From: Odoribacter sp. AF15-53
GTDB lineage: Bacteria; Bacteroidota; Bacteroidia; Bacteroidales; Marinifilaceae
Length of the DNA stretch: 61,829 bases
Direction: 5' to 3'
Assembly (NCBI RefSeq): GCF_003479425.1
Contig: NZ_QUHC01000014.1
Span: 1 to 61,829 of the forward strand
Below are positions 51,197-59,251 of this stretch, in pieces. The notes beneath the pieces are model-generated. The model was not told where the DNA came from. It saw only the letters and a list, made by a program, of their open reading frames with translations, and searched no databases. The first letter of the stretch is position 1; each line of letters opens with the position of its first letter. Made by a program: the position numbers and the translations under genes.

Positions 51197-51318
51197 AATA
51201 ATTGAAAGTTGAAAATTGAAAATTGAAAATGAAATCTTTGGAGGATTTGCATGACGATTTTCAGTTTGGGATTATGATATTGTTGAGTATTTAATTTAAA
51301 ATCTAAAATTTAAAATTA
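51197..51318. repeat. Two decamer repeats between the ABC permease and ATPase genes
   Basis: TTGAAAGTTGAAAATTGAAAATTG-type units (51201-51230, quoted in part) and AAAATCTAAAATTTAAAATT units (51294-51318). Two different repeat families in one 124-bp gap. Confidence 0.55.
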
Positions 51319-51320
51319 TT

Positions 51321-52241
51321 TCATGCTTGTTCTTTTACAAGTTTGATAAAAATGTCATTCATACTGGGAATGATCTTTTGATAAGAGATGATGTCCGCTT
51401 GGGGCAGGACTCTTGACAGAAGGGTGTTTGCCGGGCAATACGTGTTTTGTTGCAGGATAATATCTTGACGGTCACCTTCGACACGTTGGGATACTATCTC
51501 GAATTCTGATCCAACGGTTTGCTCGGGGGAAAATTCCGGGTTGTAACGGCAACTGAGTTGATAAGTGTTGCTCGCGTATTTCTCGCGAATCTGGTTGATC
51601 GGTCCCTCGATGATCTTTTGTGATTTGTTGATCAGGGCAATGTGGCTACAGATTTCTTCCACTGAACCCATGTTGTGGGTGGAAAAGATGATGGTAGTCC
51701 CTTTTTTGCGGAGTTCGAGAATTTCTTTTTTTAGTAATTCGACATTGATCGGGTCGAAACCGCTGAAAGGTTCGTCGAAAATCAACATTTCGGGTTCATG
51801 AAGTACGGTCGTGATGAATTGTACTTTCTGGGCCATACCTTTCGATAGTTCTTCTACTTTTTTATCCCACCAGGCCTCGATACCAAATTTTTCAAACCAC
51901 ATTTTGAGACGGATAATTGCCTCGTTTTTGCTGATACCTTTCAGGCGGGCGAGGTAAACGGCTTGTTCGCCGACTTTCATTTTCTTGTAAAGTCCCCGTT
52001 CTTCCGGCAGGTAACCGATCCGGTCAACATCGGAAGGCTTCAGGTGTTCGTTCCGAAAGAATATTTCGCCCGAGTCAGGAGCGGTAATTTGGTTGATAAT
52101 ACGGATTAAGGAGGTTTTGCCGGCTCCATTCGGGCCGAGTAGCCCGTAGATAGCCCCCTCCGGGATATTGATTGACACGTCATCCAACGCCTTGTGATTG
52201 GCGTAGGTTTTGACGATATTCAAAGCTTTGAAGAAACTCAT
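51321..52241 (-). CDS. ABC transporter ATP-binding protein (NatA-like)
   Basis: A 306-residue ATPase. Walker A is GPNGAGKTSLIRI near residue 37, the signature is ELSKGMAQKVQFITTV, Walker B is MLIFDEPFSGFDPIN and the switch His is in IIFSTHNMGSVE. A C-terminal regulatory domain of about 80 residues follows (DRQDIILQQN and SYQKIIPSMNDIFIKLV). Partner of the permease downstream. The mmd operon terminator lies just upstream of its start, and no separate promoter element is evident in the 45-bp gap. Confidence 0.91.
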   Translation of the reverse strand: MSFFKALNIVKTYANHKALDDVSINIPEGAIYGLLGPNGAGKTSLIRIINQITAPDSGEIFFRNEHLKPSDVDRIGYLPEERGLYKKMKVGEQAVYLARLKGISKNEAIIRLKMWFEKFGIEAWWDKKVEELSKGMAQKVQFITTVLHEPEMLIFDEPFSGFDPINVELLKKEILELRKKGTTIIFSTHNMGSVEEICSHIALINKSQKIIEGPINQIREKYASNTYQLSCRYNPEFSPEQTVGSEFEIVSQRVEGDRQDIILQQNTYCPANTLLSRVLPQADIISYQKIIPSMNDIFIKLVKEQA

Positions 52242-52255
52242 AATTGAATATTTGT

Positions 52256-52283
52256 CAAAGGCTGCCTGTTAAGGCAGCCTTTG
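52256..52283 (-). terminator. Hairpin downstream of mmdC
   Basis: A perfect 11-bp stem, CAAAGGCTGCC (52256-52266) with GGCAGCCTTTG (52273-52283). The U-tract on the minus strand is weak, so some read-through into the ABC genes is possible. Confidence 0.65.
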
Positions 52284-52286
52284 AAG

Positions 52287-52601
52287 TTATTTTATTTCAA
52301 ACATTAAAGCGTCTTTGGGGAGTTTATCTCCTTTGTTGACATGGATTTTAGTTACGGTACCGCTTATGGGAGCCAGAATTTTATTGTGCATTTTCATGGC
52401 TTCCAGGAGGCATAACAGATCTCCGGCTTTAACTTCTTGGCCTTCTTGCACGTATAGATCTAGGATAGATCCCGGTATGTACGTGATAACGGCACCCGGA
52501 TCGGGTTTTTCCCATTGTTTACGGTTGATGAATTTTTCCGTGAACTGGGTTTTATACTTCAATCCGTCGATTTCTAATAAATCATATTTTGGTGTACTCA
52601 T
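52287..52601 (-). CDS. mmdC: Biotin carboxyl carrier subunit of an acyl-CoA carboxylase/decarboxylase
   Basis: A 104-residue protein whose C-terminal half is a biotinyl domain. The biotin lysine is in CLLEAMKMHNKILAP near residue 71, with IPGSILDLYVQEGQEVKAGD before and GTVTKIHVNKGDKLPKDALMFEI after. The N-terminus (about 1-35) is a short linker without the long Pro/Ala stretch found in some relatives. It follows the carboxyltransferase gene by 17 bp. Methylmalonyl-CoA decarboxylase or propionyl-CoA carboxylase are the likely complexes. Confidence 0.92.
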   Translation of the reverse strand: MSTPKYDLLEIDGLKYKTQFTEKFINRKQWEKPDPGAVITYIPGSILDLYVQEGQEVKAGDLLCLLEAMKMHNKILAPISGTVTKIHVNKGDKLPKDALMFEIK

Positions 52602-52618
52602 CGTGGTATAATTTTAGA

Positions 52619-54163
52619 TTAAAATGGAGGAATTCCATGTTTCTTGGCCGGGGTTAATACCGACTTGTTGCTGGATACCTCGATGGAGTGTTTCAGTATC
52701 TTCCGGGTCTCTTCGGGTTCGATAACTGAGTCGATATAGCCTTTAGAGGCGGCTACATAAGGATTGGCGAATTTCTCACGATATTCGGCAACCTTAATCT
52801 TACGCATTTCATCCGGGTTCTCGGCAGCCATGATCTCTTTCTTGAAGATGATGTTAGCAGCTCCTTCCGGTCCCATAACTGCGATTTCGGCCGTCGGCCA
52901 TGCGAACATGAAGTCAGCTTTCAAGTGACGGGAGTTCATGGCAATATAACCTCCACCGTACGCTTTTCTAAGAATAACGGTGATCTTGGGCACGGTAGCC
53001 TCGCTATAAGCGTAAAGAACTTTTGCCCCGTGGCGGATAACGCCCATGTGCTCTTGTTCAACACCCGGCAAGTAACCCGGCATATCCTCGAAGGTCACGA
53101 TTGGAATGTTGAATGCATCGCAGAAACGGATGAAACGTCCGGCTTTGTCGGATGAGTCGCAGTCCAAAACTCCGGCAAGAACCGAGGGTTGATTTGCCAC
53201 GAATCCGATAGTTTCTCCGTCAATACGTCCGAATCCGACAACGATATTCTTGGCGAATTCTTGTTGTACTTCCAGGAAGTCCGAATCATCGGCAACAGCC
53301 CGGATAATATCGCGAACGTCATAAGGTTGAGTCGGGTCGGAAGGAATGATCTTTTCGATCTTGTACTCCGGTTTAGGCGGTTTGGAGGGGAACGGTTTAG
53401 CTTTTGCCTCGTTGCTCCACGGGATAAATGTCAGCAACTTTTTGATTTGCTCGAAACATTCATTTTCAGAGTGAGCGAAGAAGTGAGCGTTACCGCTGAT
53501 CTCGCTGTGTACTCTGGCACCTCCGAGTTCTTCCATGGTTACCACTTCACCCAGTACGGTTTTCACAACCTCGGGTCCGGTAATAAACATTTTGGAAATG
53601 TTGTCAACTACGAAAACGAAGTCAGTCAAAGCAGGAGAGTACACGGCACCTCCGGCGCAAGGACCGAGAATTACCGATAATTGAGGGATAACCCCAGAAG
53701 CCTGAGTATTACGGAAGAAAATTTCTCCGTATCCGGCCAAAGAGTCAACGCCTTCTTGTATACGGGCACCACCCGAATCGTTGATACCGATCAAGGGTAC
53801 GCGCATCTTTAAGGCGTGGTCCATAATTTTCGTGATTTTGCGAGCGTGCATCAAACCAAGAGAACCACCGGCCACGGTGAAGTCTTGTGCGTAAATACAT
53901 ACGGGTTCTCCATAGATTGTTCCGGTACCGATAATGACACCGTCACCATGGAGGACTTTTTTATCCATGTCAAAATCTTTTGACTGATGCTCAACGAACA
54001 TGTCGTACTCATGGAAAGAATCTTTGTCAAGAATTGCTTCAATACGCTCCCGGGCTGTCAATTTTCCCATTGCAGCTTGCTTTTTAATCGCTTCCTCGCC
54101 ACCTCCTTGAAGAACAATTTCTTTTCTCTTTCTTAAATCAAGAACATTTCTTTTAAGTGACAT
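52619..54163 (-). CDS. mmdA: Methylmalonyl-CoA/propionyl-CoA carboxyltransferase subunit
   Basis: A 514-residue carboxyltransferase. GIGTGTIYGEPVCIYAQDF, INDSGGARIQEGVDSLAGYG, LGPCAGGAVYSPALTDF and YGGGYIAMNSRHLKADF (each a separate stretch) are the CoA- and biotin-binding motifs of the family. It moves CO2 between biotin on MmdC and propionyl-CoA or methylmalonyl-CoA, in keeping with succinate-to-propionate fermentation. The membrane sodium-pump subunit (MmdB) is not adjacent, so whether this is a decarboxylase, a transcarboxylase or a carboxylase is open. Only its C-terminal half is beside the ABC genes. Confidence 0.94.
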   Translation of the reverse strand: MSLKRNVLDLRKRKEIVLQGGGEEAIKKQAAMGKLTARERIEAILDKDSFHEYDMFVEHQSKDFDMDKKVLHGDGVIIGTGTIYGEPVCIYAQDFTVAGGSLGLMHARKITKIMDHALKMRVPLIGINDSGGARIQEGVDSLAGYGEIFFRNTQASGVIPQLSVILGPCAGGAVYSPALTDFVFVVDNISKMFITGPEVVKTVLGEVVTMEELGGARVHSEISGNAHFFAHSENECFEQIKKLLTFIPWSNEAKAKPFPSKPPKPEYKIEKIIPSDPTQPYDVRDIIRAVADDSDFLEVQQEFAKNIVVGFGRIDGETIGFVANQPSVLAGVLDCDSSDKAGRFIRFCDAFNIPIVTFEDMPGYLPGVEQEHMGVIRHGAKVLYAYSEATVPKITVILRKAYGGGYIAMNSRHLKADFMFAWPTAEIAVMGPEGAANIIFKKEIMAAENPDEMRKIKVAEYREKFANPYVAASKGYIDSVIEPEETRKILKHSIEVSSNKSVLTPAKKHGIPPF

Positions 54164-54508
54164 AAGTATTATTTTTTATTTGTAAATGATAGGGCCTATT
54201 TCAAGATAGGACCCTACCTACCAAGATGCAAGATTACGAAAAAAAAATGAAGAAAAAAACACTCCCACGTGGGTGTAATGGTAATGTATTGTGAAATAGT
54301 TTGTTATATTTTATTGTTTTTGTATGTTTAAAAGCATGCGAATCGAAACACTCCTATGGCTTTGTTCGTTAAATTAACAGTTCCGAATATGAGTTAGGAA
54401 GAGACAGGGGAAGGTGTGGGTGAGGTAAAAGCGTTGTCCCCGATAGTCGGATTTGGAGAAATAATTGTAGTTTTGCAGTCAGATATAATCTTTGATAAAG
54501 AGAAAAAG
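54164..54508. other. 345-bp divergent region between mmdA and tamB
   Basis: On the mmdA side, at 54191-54215, ATAGGGCCTAT faces ATAGGACCCTA, a hairpin in the mmdA 5' leader. CTCCCACGTGGGTG (near 54263) is a short palindrome. On the tamB side an exact -7 element TAGTTTTG lies at 54468-54475, 33 nt before the ATG. The open frame from GTG at 54416 is an extension of tamB without support. No further gene is seen. Confidence 0.5.
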
Positions 54509-57500
54509 ATGAGATTTTTGCGTAAGCTTTTTATATATATATTGAGAACTATCCTGACAATTTTTTCTTTGATAGTTCTTGTGATGATTCTTTTGTATAT
54601 TCCTGCTGTTCAGGATTTCGTGAAGGATAAGGCCGAGCAGTACGTGGAACGGAACATGAATATGAGGTTGTCCGTGGGACGAATTTTGTTGAAATTCCCG
54701 CTTGATCTTGCTGTCGAGAAAATTTATTTCGGACAGACAGAGCGGGATACCATGTTATATGCTGATGCGATTCAGGTGAATGTGGCATTGTCAAAACTTT
54801 TATATAAAGAGATAGAAGTCCGGCGTTTGATCGTGGAGAACGCGGCGATTCATTTCGGGGACTCGCTTTCCGGGTTAGATATGAATGTCGCGGTAAAGGA
54901 GTTGAATCTTCGGGTCGATCGGTTAAATCTGGCACGTCAGGAGGCGGAGATCCCCTACGTGTCACTACGGGGTGGAAGCGTGCGGATGAAATTGGGAACG
55001 AGCGAATCAGCGGATACAACCGGGAGCGGGGATCCTGCCCGTTGGCGGTTTAAGGTCGGGGAGATCACGTTGGATAGTATTGATTATCGTTTGCAGGGCT
55101 TGCCTATGGGTGAATTTTATGCCGGAGTGGGTGAGGCGCTATTGAAAGGAACCGATGTTCAGTTGGAAGAACAGACGGTTGATTTGGAAAGCGTGAAATT
55201 GCTCCGGGGGTTTTGTGATTTACTCATGACCGAGCAACAAGCTGACGAGGGGAAAATTGAAGAATCTGACGGGGAAACTAAACCTTGGAGAGTCCGGGTG
55301 GGGAGTGTCGAGCTGGCAGATAGTCGGTTTTTAATGAAACCGGAAAATGTTCCTGTTCAAGCGGAACAATTCCCGGAGGTTATCCGGATTTCAGCACTTT
55401 CGTTAAAAGTGGATAGCGTGTTCAACCGGGGAACCGAGGTGGCCGCGATTATCCAGAATTTGGCGTTTAAGGAGGGGAATGGCCTGGATTTGCGTGATTT
55501 ATCCTGTCGGGTGAATTTGGAAAACGAACAGGTAAACGTGGCGAATCTGGTTTTAAAGACAAAATACAGTCAGTTGAAAATGAATGTCCGGGCCGAGGAT
55601 GGTATTAGTGGTTTTGGCATGGATACGCCATTCCGGTTATCCTTGGATGGAAATATTGCCGGGAAAGACGTGTTGTTGTTTATGCCCGATTCGAACGCTT
55701 CATTGGATAATTGGTTGACGGATAAATTATTTACATTATCAGGTTCCGTCAATGGGAAGGTTAACCAGTTGAATATAGCTCGTTTTGACGTGGGGGCTGA
55801 TGGTGGTTTTTCATTGAAGAGTGGGGGAAATATTTCTTTCGTGACGGATATGGAACGCGTGGCCGGGAAATTGAATGTCTCGCTTGTTATTGACGAGGGA
55901 AAGTATTTCGCACCGTTATTATCGGGAGAGGAAGAAACTGGATTCGTGATTCCGGACAATCTTTCATTGACAGCGGGAATTGATGTCGCGGATCAAGCGG
56001 CAAAGGTGGATTTGGAAATGAAACCGGGACAAGGGAATTTACGGGTATTCGCGGGTTACGGGTGGAAAAACGATACTTATCGGGCAGAGGTGTATTTACG
56101 GGATTTCGCTTTGGATAAGTTCATGCCGAAGGATTCGTTAGGAGCTGTAACTGCTAGTGTGTTGGCTTCGGGAAGAGGTCTTGATTGGGAAAAAGCCATC
56201 GCGAAATTAGATATGAAATTGGATTCTCTTTTATACAGGGGATATGATTATAAAAACATCGCTTTGGACGCCTCCTTGAAAGAGAAAATTTTACAGGGCG
56301 AATTATTGAGTGATAATCCGGAATTGGATTTGGGAATGAAATTCCGCTTGTGGTCGGACGAGAAAGGTTACAAAGCCAATCTGGACGGGGACATCAGAAA
56401 CGTGGATCTGAAAGGGCTGCATTTTATGCCGGAAGACCTGGCTTTTTCTTTAGGACTGAATATTAACGCCGAGCTGAATGCGGATAGTACTTCTTCTTTG
56501 AAGGCCGGATTCTCGGATATTGTATTGCGTGATCTGGCTACCCGTAAATTGGGAAATCTGAATATCGGATTTGCCAGTTTTAGTGACAGAACCCGGTTGG
56601 ATGTTGATGCGGGGGATTTAGGATTAAAATTTCAAGGTGTCGGAGGCGGGTATGCCTTGGTTGACCGCTTTAGTGCCGCGAGTGCATTGTTGACCGAACA
56701 GATCGGGATGCACGAGTTTAACATGGAAAAATTGAATGAACTGTTTCCGGATTTCCAATTATCCATAGAGGCAGGGCAAGAGAATTTATTGAATGCCTAT
56801 CTGAAGAGTAACGGTATCCGGTTCAAGCGTCTGGATATAGGCATGGGATCGGGAAACACGGATCATTTCGAGTTGAAGTCCATGATATACGGGTTGGATA
56901 TCGAAGGTATTATTATTGATAGTTTATCAATAAATGCCACGCAAAAAGGGGTTGCCTTACGTTACGGGATGGATGTCTGGGGAGCTAAGGATCAGTTGGA
57001 AGGATTGGCACAGTTGACCGTGGAGGGAAGTGTAGAGTATGATCAGGTCAACGTGCGGGTGCGGGAACATGAAACCCAAGAAGGGGAAATATTTAATATC
57101 GGGGCGAATATCGCTATTCAGGATAGTTCATTCAGAGTGAGTATTTCTCCCGATCCGCTTATTCTGGGATACAAGTCGTGGCAGGTAAATAGGGGTAATT
57201 TCGTCCTGTTGAAACAGGGCGAAATCCCGGCGGCTAATTTGTCATTACTGAACGGTGACAGGCGGATTCGTCTGGTTTCGGAAGAGGGAGCCAATCATGA
57301 ACCGGAATCTTTAATCGTGGATATCAAAGGCATTGACCTGGGGGGAATCTCGAAAGCCCTTTCCTTTATCCCGGATATGTCCGGGATATTGGGGATCGAC
57401 ATACAGATGTATAGTAAGAATAACGTGATTGATGTTGACGGGAAAATTGGGGTGGACGAATTTTATTACGGGAAAGAACGCGTGGGTGATCTGGGATTGG

Positions 57501-59251
57501 GTATCAAGTATAAGTTATCTCAACAAACAGAGCATGACGTGGATTTTACCTTATCTGTTGACGGGGAGCGGGCTATGTTGACAAAAGGGAAATTAATGAC
57601 GGGAACGGAGGATGAAAATATTGCTTTGGATATTGATATCCCGAATTTACCGTTACGTGTGGCCAATGCCTTTACACCTCCCGGAATCGTGAAATTAGGG
57701 GGAAATCTGAATGGAGGTTTTCAGGTGAAGGGACAGGTCGACAAGCCTTTGCTAAATGGTAATCTTCGTTTCCGGGATGGGACGGTGGAGGCCTTACCGG
57801 TCGGGACAACATTCAAGATAGATTCCTCTGCGATGATAATCAATAATAACCTGTTAAATTTTAATCATTTCGGATTGATAGCCCCGAACAAACAGCGGTT
57901 GGAGCTATTGGGGACCGTGAATTTTGAATCTTTTTCGGCCATTGCTATGGACGCTTCTATCTCCGCCCGGAATTTTCAGGCCATGAAGGTGAACGAGAAT
58001 TCGGAAACCATGGTTTACGGGAAATTATTCGTTGACTTGTCGGCAACGATCAAGGGAATGTTAGAGGATTTGAAGATTCGGGGAAATATAAACCTGTTGG
58101 ATAATAGTGAGGTCTTTTACACGTTAAAATCTTCTCCGTTGACGCTGACAGATCGGAGTGTTGATCTGGTACGTTTCGTTTCATTCAGTGACACCACTCA
58201 AGTTCTCGCGGACGATGAATTGCAACAGGTGAGTTCCGTGAGCATGGATTTGTTGATGACCGTGAATATAGCCCCGTTGGTAAGCCTGAATGTTCTCTTG
58301 TCGGAAAACGGGCAGAATCGAGTAGCTATCAACGGGGGAGGTGCTTTGACCTACACGTTGAATTCGGTAGGGGAAACTCGTCTCGTGGGGCGTTATGTCC
58401 TGACAAGCGGGATCGTTTCTTACGGTTTACCGGTAATCGGCCAGAAAGATTTTAAGATACAAGACGGTAGTTTCGTGGAATGGACCGGCGATCTGGCAAA
58501 CCCCTCGCTGAATATAACGGCTGCCGAAACCATTTCGGCCAGCGTGTCGGATGATAGCCAGAAATCCCGTCTGGTGAACTTTAATGCCCAGATTAAAATC
58601 TCGAATACCTTGGAGAAATTGGATATTACCTTTGATCTTACGGCAGAAGGGGATATAACCATTCAGAATCAGTTGGCGGCAATGACCCCGGAAGAGCGTT
58701 CCAGGGAAGCCATGAACATGATGATTTACGGGACTTATTCGGGACCGGGAACCGTGGCGAAATCGAACGCTTCGGATAACGCGATCAATAATTTCGTGGA
58801 AAACGAGTTGAATCAATGGTCGAGAAAACATTTGAAAAACATGGACCTGACTTTTGGCATTAACACCTACAACCAGGTGTCGGAAGCGGGCGAATCGAAA
58901 AAGACGGATTATTCCTATCAATTCTCGAAACGGTTGTTTAATAATAAAGTGCGGGTAAAAGTCGGGGGACGGATTTCCACGGATAATGACCCGGCAGCCG
59001 GGGGCGTGGAGGAGAATTTGGTGGACGACATCGCTATCGAGTACGTGTTTGGAAAGAATCCGAATTTCTTCTTGAAGCTATTCCGTCACACGGGTTATGA
59101 AAGCGTGTTGGAAGGTGAAGTAACCCAAACCGGTATCGGTGTGGTACTGAGAAAGAACTTCCAGAAATTTATGGATATATTCCGACGTAAAAAGAAAGTA
59201 CAAGTAGAACAAAAAACGCAACACATTGAACATGAAAATTCGGGGAAATAA
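54509..59251 (+). CDS. tamB: TamB-type translocation and assembly module protein
   Basis: A very long protein of 1580 residues. An N-terminal transmembrane helix (about 7-27, FIYILRTILTIFSLIVLVMILLYI in part) is followed by an AsmA-like start (VQDFVKDKAEQYVERN). A long repetitive beta-rich region then forms a periplasm-spanning groove, probably a lipid conduit in this family. The C-terminal TamB domain (about 1190-1560) includes VSMDLLMTVNIAPLVSLNVLL, GGGALTYTLNSVGETRLVGRY and MNMMIYGTYSGPG. The ATG at 54509 is preceded by AGAAAAAG. It ends 20 bases inside tamL, so the two are co-translated. Confidence 0.93.
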   Translation: MRFLRKLFIYILRTILTIFSLIVLVMILLYIPAVQDFVKDKAEQYVERNMNMRLSVGRILLKFPLDLAVEKIYFGQTERDTMLYADAIQVNVALSKLLYKEIEVRRLIVENAAIHFGDSLSGLDMNVAVKELNLRVDRLNLARQEAEIPYVSLRGGSVRMKLGTSESADTTGSGDPARWRFKVGEITLDSIDYRLQGLPMGEFYAGVGEALLKGTDVQLEEQTVDLESVKLLRGFCDLLMTEQQADEGKIEESDGETKPWRVRVGSVELADSRFLMKPENVPVQAEQFPEVIRISALSLKVDSVFNRGTEVAAIIQNLAFKEGNGLDLRDLSCRVNLENEQVNVANLVLKTKYSQLKMNVRAEDGISGFGMDTPFRLSLDGNIAGKDVLLFMPDSNASLDNWLTDKLFTLSGSVNGKVNQLNIARFDVGADGGFSLKSGGNISFVTDMERVAGKLNVSLVIDEGKYFAPLLSGEEETGFVIPDNLSLTAGIDVADQAAKVDLEMKPGQGNLRVFAGYGWKNDTYRAEVYLRDFALDKFMPKDSLGAVTASVLASGRGLDWEKAIAKLDMKLDSLLYRGYDYKNIALDASLKEKILQGELLSDNPELDLGMKFRLWSDEKGYKANLDGDIRNVDLKGLHFMPEDLAFSLGLNINAELNADSTSSLKAGFSDIVLRDLATRKLGNLNIGFASFSDRTRLDVDAGDLGLKFQGVGGGYALVDRFSAASALLTEQIGMHEFNMEKLNELFPDFQLSIEAGQENLLNAYLKSNGIRFKRLDIGMGSGNTDHFELKSMIYGLDIEGIIIDSLSINATQKGVALRYGMDVWGAKDQLEGLAQLTVEGSVEYDQVNVRVREHETQEGEIFNIGANIAIQDSSFRVSISPDPLILGYKSWQVNRGNFVLLKQGEIPAANLSLLNGDRRIRLVSEEGANHEPESLIVDIKGIDLGGISKALSFIPDMSGILGIDIQMYSKNNVIDVDGKIGVDEFYYGKERVGDLGLGIKYKLSQQTEHDVDFTLSVDGERAMLTKGKLMTGTEDENIALDIDIPNLPLRVANAFTPPGIVKLGGNLNGGFQVKGQVDKPLLNGNLRFRDGTVEALPVGTTFKIDSSAMIINNNLLNFNHFGLIAPNKQRLELLGTVNFESFSAIAMDASISARNFQAMKVNENSETMVYGKLFVDLSATIKGMLEDLKIRGNINLLDNSEVFYTLKSSPLTLTDRSVDLVRFVSFSDTTQVLADDELQQVSSVSMDLLMTVNIAPLVSLNVLLSENGQNRVAINGGGALTYTLNSVGETRLVGRYVLTSGIVSYGLPVIGQKDFKIQDGSFVEWTGDLANPSLNITAAETISASVSDDSQKSRLVNFNAQIKISNTLEKLDITFDLTAEGDITIQNQLAAMTPEERSREAMNMMIYGTYSGPGTVAKSNASDNAINNFVENELNQWSRKHLKNMDLTFGINTYNQVSEAGESKKTDYSYQFSKRLFNNKVRVKVGGRISTDNDPAAGGVEENLVDDIAIEYVFGKNPNFFLKLFRHTGYESVLEGEVTQTGIGVVLRKNFQKFMDIFRRKKKVQVEQKTQHIEHENSGK

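Noticed and set aside
52619..54163. Acetyl-CoA carboxylase beta subunit
   Set aside because: The 514-residue single-chain carboxyltransferase with its CoA motifs matches the propionyl/methylmalonyl-CoA type, not the split AccA/AccD.
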